Below are positions 60,134-64,000 of a stretch of 64,000 bases of DNA, one piece after another. The notes beneath the pieces were generated by a model. That model ran no database searches, had not been told where the DNA came from, and worked only from the letters and a program-made list of their open reading frames with translations. A program made the translations under genes and the position numbers. This stretch comes from DAMCZI01 sp032095175 (GTDB lineage: Bacteria > Bacillota > Clostridia > Clostridiales > Caloramatoraceae), in assembly GCA_032095175.1 (NCBI GenBank), contig DAMCZI010000013.1:56114-120113 (forward strand). The letters run 5' to 3'. Position 1 is the first letter of the stretch. Each line of letters begins with the position of its first letter.

Positions 60134-61642
60134 TTATTTAACAGGAGTTACATTCTTATCCTTTAATACAACGTCATGAGCTCCACCTTCAACAATACTT
60201 ACGGATGAAACCAGTGTAAGTTTGGCTTTTTCCTGTAAATCAGGAATACTTAAGGCACCGCAGTTGCACATAGTGGAACGAACCTTGCTTAACGTAATAC
60301 TTAAATTGTCATGTAAGCTTCCTGCGTAAGGTACATATGAGTCAACACCTTCTTCAAAGGAAAGCTTAGAAGCACCACCCATGTCGTATCTCTGCCAGTT
60401 TCTTGCTCTTGCAGAGCCTTCTCCCCAGTACTCTTTCATATAACTTCCATTTACAATAACCTTGTTAGTAGGACTTTCATCAAAACGGGAGAAATATCTT
60501 CCAAGCATACAGAAATCGCAGCCCATGGCAAGTGCCAATGTAATGTGATAATCATGAACAATACCACCATCAGAACAGATAGGTACATAAATTCCTGTTT
60601 CTTTAAAATATTCATCTCTTGCCTTAGCTACTTCAATAACTGCTGTAGCTTGTCCACGACCAATACCCTTTGTTTCACGTGTGATACAAATAGATCCTCC
60701 ACCTATACCAATTTTAACAAAGTCTGCACCTGCTTCAGCAAGGAATCTAAAACCATCTCTGTCAACTACATTACCTGCTCCAACCTTAACGCTTTCACCA
60801 TATTTTTCACGAATAAAATCAATAGTAAGCTTCTGCCATTCAGAAAAACCTTCAGAAGAGTCTATGCATAAAACGTCTGCCCCTGCTTCAACCAATGCAG
60901 GAACACGCTCAGCATAATCTCTTGTATTAATACCTGCACCAACAACATATCTCTTAGAAGAATCCAATAATTCAAGAGGATTTTCTTTGTGAGAATCATA
61001 GTCTTTTCTGAAAACAAATGCAACTAGTCTTTGATTATCATCAAGAATAGGTAATGCATTGAGTTTATTGTCCCAAATCATATTATTAGCTTCTTTTAGG
61101 CTTGTATTCTCTTTTGCATAAATAACATTTTTAATGGGAGTCATAAATTCGCTGACTTTTGTATTTTTGTCTAAACGACTAACACGATAATCCCTACTTG
61201 TTACAATGCCGATTAATTTACCATTAGGTGTACCATCATCGGTAACAGCAACTGTAGAATGTCCTGTTTTTTCTTTTAAAGCAAGGATATCTGTTAAGGT
61301 TTGATCTGGTTTAATATTTGAATCACTTGAAACGAATCCAGCCTTATGGTTTTTAACTTTTCTAACCATTTCTGCCTGCTGCTCTATTGTCTGTGAGCCA
61401 TAAATAAATGAAATTCCGCCTTCCTTTGCAAGAGCAACCGCCATTTTATCATCTGAAACTGATTGCATTATAGCAGAAACAAGTGGTATGTTCATAGAAA
61501 GTGCGGGTTTTTCACCTTTTTTAAATTTTGTAACAGGTGTTCTTAAAGAAGCATTTGCTGGTATGCAATTTGCTGAAGAATACCCTGGAACTAATAAATA
61601 CTCACTAAAAGTATGCGATGGTTCGTTATAATAATATGCCAT
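60134..61642 (-). CDS. guaB: IMP dehydrogenase
   Basis: A 502-residue NAD-dependent enzyme of GMP synthesis (IMP to XMP). The barrel is interrupted by two CBS domains at about 110-220 (HSTVAVTDDGTPNGKLIG and NKLNALPILDDNQRLVAFV). The active-site Cys loop is GIGGGSICITRETKGIGRGQ, the flap holds SARARNWQRYDMGG. Length and the start SHTFSEYLLVPGYS place it in the longer eukaryote-like/parasite-like IMPDH branch rather than the usual 485-residue bacterial form (xGSICTTR). AAGGAG precedes the ATG. Single-gene unit with its own promoter. Confidence 0.93.
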   Translation of the reverse strand: MAYYYNEPSHTFSEYLLVPGYSSANCIPANASLRTPVTKFKKGEKPALSMNIPLVSAIMQSVSDDKMAVALAKEGGISFIYGSQTIEQQAEMVRKVKNHKAGFVSSDSNIKPDQTLTDILALKEKTGHSTVAVTDDGTPNGKLIGIVTSRDYRVSRLDKNTKVSEFMTPIKNVIYAKENTSLKEANNMIWDNKLNALPILDDNQRLVAFVFRKDYDSHKENPLELLDSSKRYVVGAGINTRDYAERVPALVEAGADVLCIDSSEGFSEWQKLTIDFIREKYGESVKVGAGNVVDRDGFRFLAEAGADFVKIGIGGGSICITRETKGIGRGQATAVIEVAKARDEYFKETGIYVPICSDGGIVHDYHITLALAMGCDFCMLGRYFSRFDESPTNKVIVNGSYMKEYWGEGSARARNWQRYDMGGASKLSFEEGVDSYVPYAGSLHDNLSITLSKVRSTMCNCGALSIPDLQEKAKLTLVSSVSIVEGGAHDVVLKDKNVTPVK

Positions 61643-61673
61643 TTCATCTACTCCTTAAAAATATTTAAAGATT

Positions 61674-61702
61674 AGTATAAAGCTTTCTTATAAAAATATC
61701 AA
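61674..61702 (-). promoter_or_regulatory. Promoter of guaB
   Basis: -35 TTGATA (61702-61697), 17-base spacer, -10 TATACT (61679-61674), about 32 bases before the guaB start. Confidence 0.75.
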
Positions 61703-61885
61703 GTATTTTTTGCTTTTATATCAATCGACTAAAGATTTTAAACAAGGCATTGTGAAATTAATGAATCAATGCATATGATTATTGCAGCAATATCATTTAC
61801 ATAACTTCATCCAAGCATTAGAATTGAATTAATCCTATAAATTATACAGATGATATAATCTATAAATATTACAACGGAGGATAAA

Positions 61886-63112
61886 ATGAAAACAGCAGGT
61901 ATAGTTGTTGAATATAACCCGCTTCATAATGGTCATATATATCATTTAGCAGAAACTAAAAAAGCTACAGGGTGTGACTCAATAGTGGCTGTTATGAGTG
62001 GTAATTTTGTTCAGAGGGGAGAACCTGGATTTTTAAATAAATGGGCCAGAACTAAAATGGCTTTAAAAGCTGGAGTTGATATTGTTTTGGAACTCCCTGT
62101 AGTTTATGCAACAAGCAGCGCAGAGGGCTTTGCCTTTGGTGCAGTATCAACCCTTGATAGTCTTGGGGTTGTTGATTATATTTGTTTTGGAAGCGAGTCT
62201 GGAAATGTGGATGTTTTATCATCAATTGCCCAAATCCTTGTTAAGGAACCTGATGAGTATAGAGACCTTCTTAAGTTTAACCTTAAGTCAGGTCTTTCAT
62301 TTCCTGTATCTAGACAGTTAGCTTTAACAGAGTATTTTCATAAAATAAAGGATTCTGATTTTTTTACCAGAGAAATAGAGAATATTCTTAATAACTCTAA
62401 TAATATTCTTGCTATAGAATACATAAAGGCACTTAAAAGCCTTAATAGCCAAATACAGCCTTTTACTATAAAAAGAATTAGCAACAATTATAATGATGAA
62501 CATATAACAGGTAGCATTTCAAGTGCAACTGCTATAAGAAAAAATTTTCTTTCAGATTCAGCAAAAGAATCACTACCTGGTTTTGTTACAGATATTATTT
62601 CCCAAGAAATGGGTTTTGAGAGATGTCCTATATATCTTAATAATTTTTCTGATATAATTCTTTATAAACTAAGAGACATGAGTTTAGAGGATATAGGCGA
62701 GCTTATGGATGTTTCAGAAGGACTTGAATATCGAATTAAAAGGGCCTCGGAGGATGCTTCTGACATCAATGAGCTAATAAAACTTATTTCAAACAAACGT
62801 TATCCATCCTCAAGAATCCAAAGAATACTTATATATTCCCTTCTTGGCATAACAAAGGAAACCAAGTCCCAAATTAAATCTCCTCCCAACTACATAAGGG
62901 TGCTTGGTTTTAATGATAAGGGAAAAGCCCTGTTAAAAGAAATATCAAAGAAATCCACTATACCCATAATAACCAACCCTTCTAAAAACGATTTAGACCT
63001 TTTAAAACACGATATCCATGCAACCGATACTTATGTTCTTGCCTACAAATCCTCTAAATACAAATATGCAAAACAGGATTTAAAAAATCCTCCAATATAT
63101 GAAAAACTCTAA
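61886..63112 (+). CDS. tmcAL: tRNA(Met) cytidine acetate ligase TmcAL (YlbM)
   Basis: A 408-residue nucleotidyltransferase-fold enzyme forming N4-acetylcytidine at the wobble position of elongator tRNA-Met from acetate and ATP. The HIGH-like motif is IVVEYNPLHNGHIYHL; also MSGNFVQRGEP, FGSESGNVD and TGSISSATAIRKNF. CGGAGG lies eight bases before the ATG. Its acetate substrate fits the neighbouring ackA-pta genes metabolically, but transcription is opposite. Confidence 0.95.
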   Translation: MKTAGIVVEYNPLHNGHIYHLAETKKATGCDSIVAVMSGNFVQRGEPGFLNKWARTKMALKAGVDIVLELPVVYATSSAEGFAFGAVSTLDSLGVVDYICFGSESGNVDVLSSIAQILVKEPDEYRDLLKFNLKSGLSFPVSRQLALTEYFHKIKDSDFFTREIENILNNSNNILAIEYIKALKSLNSQIQPFTIKRISNNYNDEHITGSISSATAIRKNFLSDSAKESLPGFVTDIISQEMGFERCPIYLNNFSDIILYKLRDMSLEDIGELMDVSEGLEYRIKRASEDASDINELIKLISNKRYPSSRIQRILIYSLLGITKETKSQIKSPPNYIRVLGFNDKGKALLKEISKKSTIPIITNPSKNDLDLLKHDIHATDTYVLAYKSSKYKYAKQDLKNPPIYEKL

Positions 63113-63116
63113 ATTA

Positions 63117-63152
63117 GGGATACACTATGATGTGACAAACATTGTGTATCCC
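63117..63152. terminator. Hairpin between convergent tmcAL and small protein gene
   Basis: GGGATACAC (63117-63125) pairs perfectly with GTGTATCCC (63144-63152). It starts four bases after the tmcAL stop. No T run follows, but the convergent position suits a shared terminator. Confidence 0.55.
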
Positions 63153-63160
63153 CAAACATA

Positions 63161-63379
63161 TTACCAGAAGAAACGGCGGAAGAAGAAGAATGGGAAGAAT
63201 GGGAAGAACGGGAAGAAGAATCTTCTTCTAAATCTCCAGTCCCACCCCCATCCATCAGGATCACCATCAGGGTCATCATAGTAATTTCCGCCATACATTC
63301 CACTGTATCCATTATATCCGTAATATCCAGGATATCCACTTGAATAAGGATTATATTGCCAATATTCATTATAATCCAT
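63161..63379 (-). CDS. Small Tyr/Gly-rich protein with a Phe/Trp-rich tail
   Basis: A 72-residue low-complexity protein. Residues 1-35 are Tyr/Gly/Asn-rich (YNPYSSGYPGYYGYNGYSGM), then an acidic DDPDGDPDG, then a basic-aromatic tail with RRRFFFPFFPFFPFFFFRRF. GGGGGGGAT precedes the ATG by five bases, a convincing site. The composition resembles small spore-coat or exosporium proteins of clostridia, but that is a guess from composition. The minus strand is chosen because the opposite frame has no ribosome site. Confidence 0.6.
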   Translation of the reverse strand: MDYNEYWQYNPYSSGYPGYYGYNGYSGMYGGNYYDDPDGDPDGWGWDWRFRRRFFFPFFPFFPFFFFRRFFW

Positions 63380-63461
63380 AGAAAATCCCCCCCAATAACA
63401 TTATTCTACTAAGGATAAAATAATCCGTGTAATCTGTATACTTAATATATTGTAAATAGAC

Positions 63462-63480
63462 GGAGGTGATGAACACCTCC
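63462..63480. terminator. Short GC hairpin
   Basis: GGAGGTG-ATGAA-CACCTCC, a perfect 7-bp stem, 60 bases beyond the stop of the gene at 63543; ATTTTAATT follows on the plus strand. Confidence 0.5.
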
Positions 63481-63590
63481 ATTTTAATTGGCAGCTTAAA
63501 TATCTGGTAGTGGATATGGGTAACATTACACCTTCATTTTAATTAGCAGCCTGAATATCTGATAGGGGATACAGGTGGCATTATTGGGTA
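63481..63590. repeat. 55-bp tandem duplication at a gene's 3' end
   Basis: ATTTTAATTGGCAGC at 63481 and ATTTTAATTAGCAGC at 63536 start two diverged copies (period 55; about 75-80 percent alike over 50 bases). The second copy contains the stop and last dozen codons (PPVSPIRYSGC) of the small membrane protein gene. Confidence 0.65.
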
Positions 63591-63797
63591 ATTTCCTTTA
63601 CATGCACACGCAACTAGCAGGAATATTGCGATTATGAAGAGACCACCATTATTCACAAGTCCTCTTTCTGGAGATATAGGTCCTCCTGGACCACCAGCTC
63701 CATCAAATCCATTGCATCCTACTCTGAACCATTGCAGAACAATTAAGATAAGAATTATCCAGATAAAAGGGTTGAATCCGCCAAATCCATTTGGCAT
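63543..63797 (-). CDS. Small membrane protein of unknown function
   Basis: An 84-residue protein with two hydrophobic helices (FNPFIWIILILIVLQWF and GLFIIAIFLLVACAC) separated by a Gly/Pro-rich loop (GFDGAGGPGGPISPERG) and ending CKGNYPIMPPVSPIRYSGC. The ATG at 63797 (MPNGFGGFNP) is eight bases after AAGGAG. Similar short, Gly-rich, two-helix proteins are common in clostridia and are often sporulation-linked; function unknown. Same strand as the Tyr-rich gene downstream. Confidence 0.65.
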   Translation of the reverse strand: MPNGFGGFNPFIWIILILIVLQWFRVGCNGFDGAGGPGGPISPERGLVNNGGLFIIAIFLLVACACKGNYPIMPPVSPIRYSGC

Positions 63798-64000
63798 AAA
63801 TACCACTCCTTAACTTAAATTTATATATTCTAGAAAGAGGTAAGTAACATTTATCAATGATGAATAATGTCGATATTTGTATTTCCCTTTTCCTGGTATA
63901 ATATATTCACAAAACAAAATATTGCTACAATACAATACAATAGATGGGGACGGTTACTTAACTATTTGTATAGAGAATATTTTCTATCATCAATAAAACA

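Noticed and set aside
63099..63281. Plus-strand lysine-rich ORF opposite the Tyr-rich gene
   Set aside because: It starts inside the tmcAL end and is the antisense shadow of the Phe/Arg-rich tail; no ribosome site.

Overview
The window is AT-rich DNA from a low-GC, endospore-forming Firmicute, most likely Clostridium sensu stricto or a close relative. The evidence is a spoVS gene, the clostridial order rpmF-fapR-plsX-fabHKDG-acpP-fabF-rnc-smc-ftsY-ylxM-ffh-rpsP-khpA-rimM-trmD-rplS-rbgA-rnhB-yraN, FabK as enoyl reductase, an adjacent ackA-pta pair, and AGGAGG-type ribosome binding sites. Nearly everything is on the minus strand; only tetR, tmcAL and a few remnants are on plus.

Layout. (1) 1-12.7 kb is accessory DNA: a tyrosine-recombinase fossil, a diguanylate cyclase, a DUF1801 protein, a membrane-anchored C39-like protein, a VanR/VanS-type two-component system preceded by an 11-codon leader peptide, a heterodimeric ABC exporter, an SDR enzyme, a cyclophilin and a UbiA prenyltransferase. 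(2) 12.9-20.5 kb is a five-gene peptide/pyroglutamate operon (M14 peptidase, DUF969/DUF979 transporter pair, M29-like aminopeptidase, pcp) divergent from a TetR regulator. (3) 20.8-23.1 kb is iscS-thiI for tRNA thiolation. (4) 23.6-35.8 kb is a defence island. Its core is a complete four-gene Qat system (qatA KAP ATPase, qatB, qatC QueC-like, qatD TatD nuclease), with a frameshifted DUF1413 gene abutting qatA and a good promoter with a 12-bp palindrome in front. AbiH, a broken DUF3800 gene, an IS1182-type fragment, two membrane proteins of unknown function and two apparent 3'-end fragments of an RlmD/TrmA-type rRNA methyltransferase surround it. (5) 35.8-61.6 kb is conserved core: RNase HII, RbgA, L19 with a leader RNA, tRNA and ribosome maturation, SRP (Ffh/FtsY/YlxM), SMC, SpoVS, RNase III, the FapR-controlled fatty-acid genes, L32, acetate kinase and Pta, and an IMP dehydrogenase. 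(6) 61.8-64 kb holds tmcAL and two small low-complexity or membrane proteins, one with a duplicated 3' end.

The core is peppered with non-coding inverted repeats. At least five copies of one roughly 100-120 bp family lie between genes (39.9, 46.8, 51.9, 56.55 and 56.65 kb), one of them running into the fabD stop codon. Other palindromes occur at 20.56, 37.99, 47.08 and 49.33 kb, and an 87-bp element bounded by GGGAC-type inverted ends at 24.4 kb has a matching end at the window's right edge.

The Qat operon is a known type of anti-phage system. The less described items are the linked DUF1413 gene and operator-like palindrome, the 671-residue membrane protein and its short relative on the other side of the island, the two-component leader peptide, and the intergenic repeat family. 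All homology statements come from reading motifs and family recall; no database search was run.
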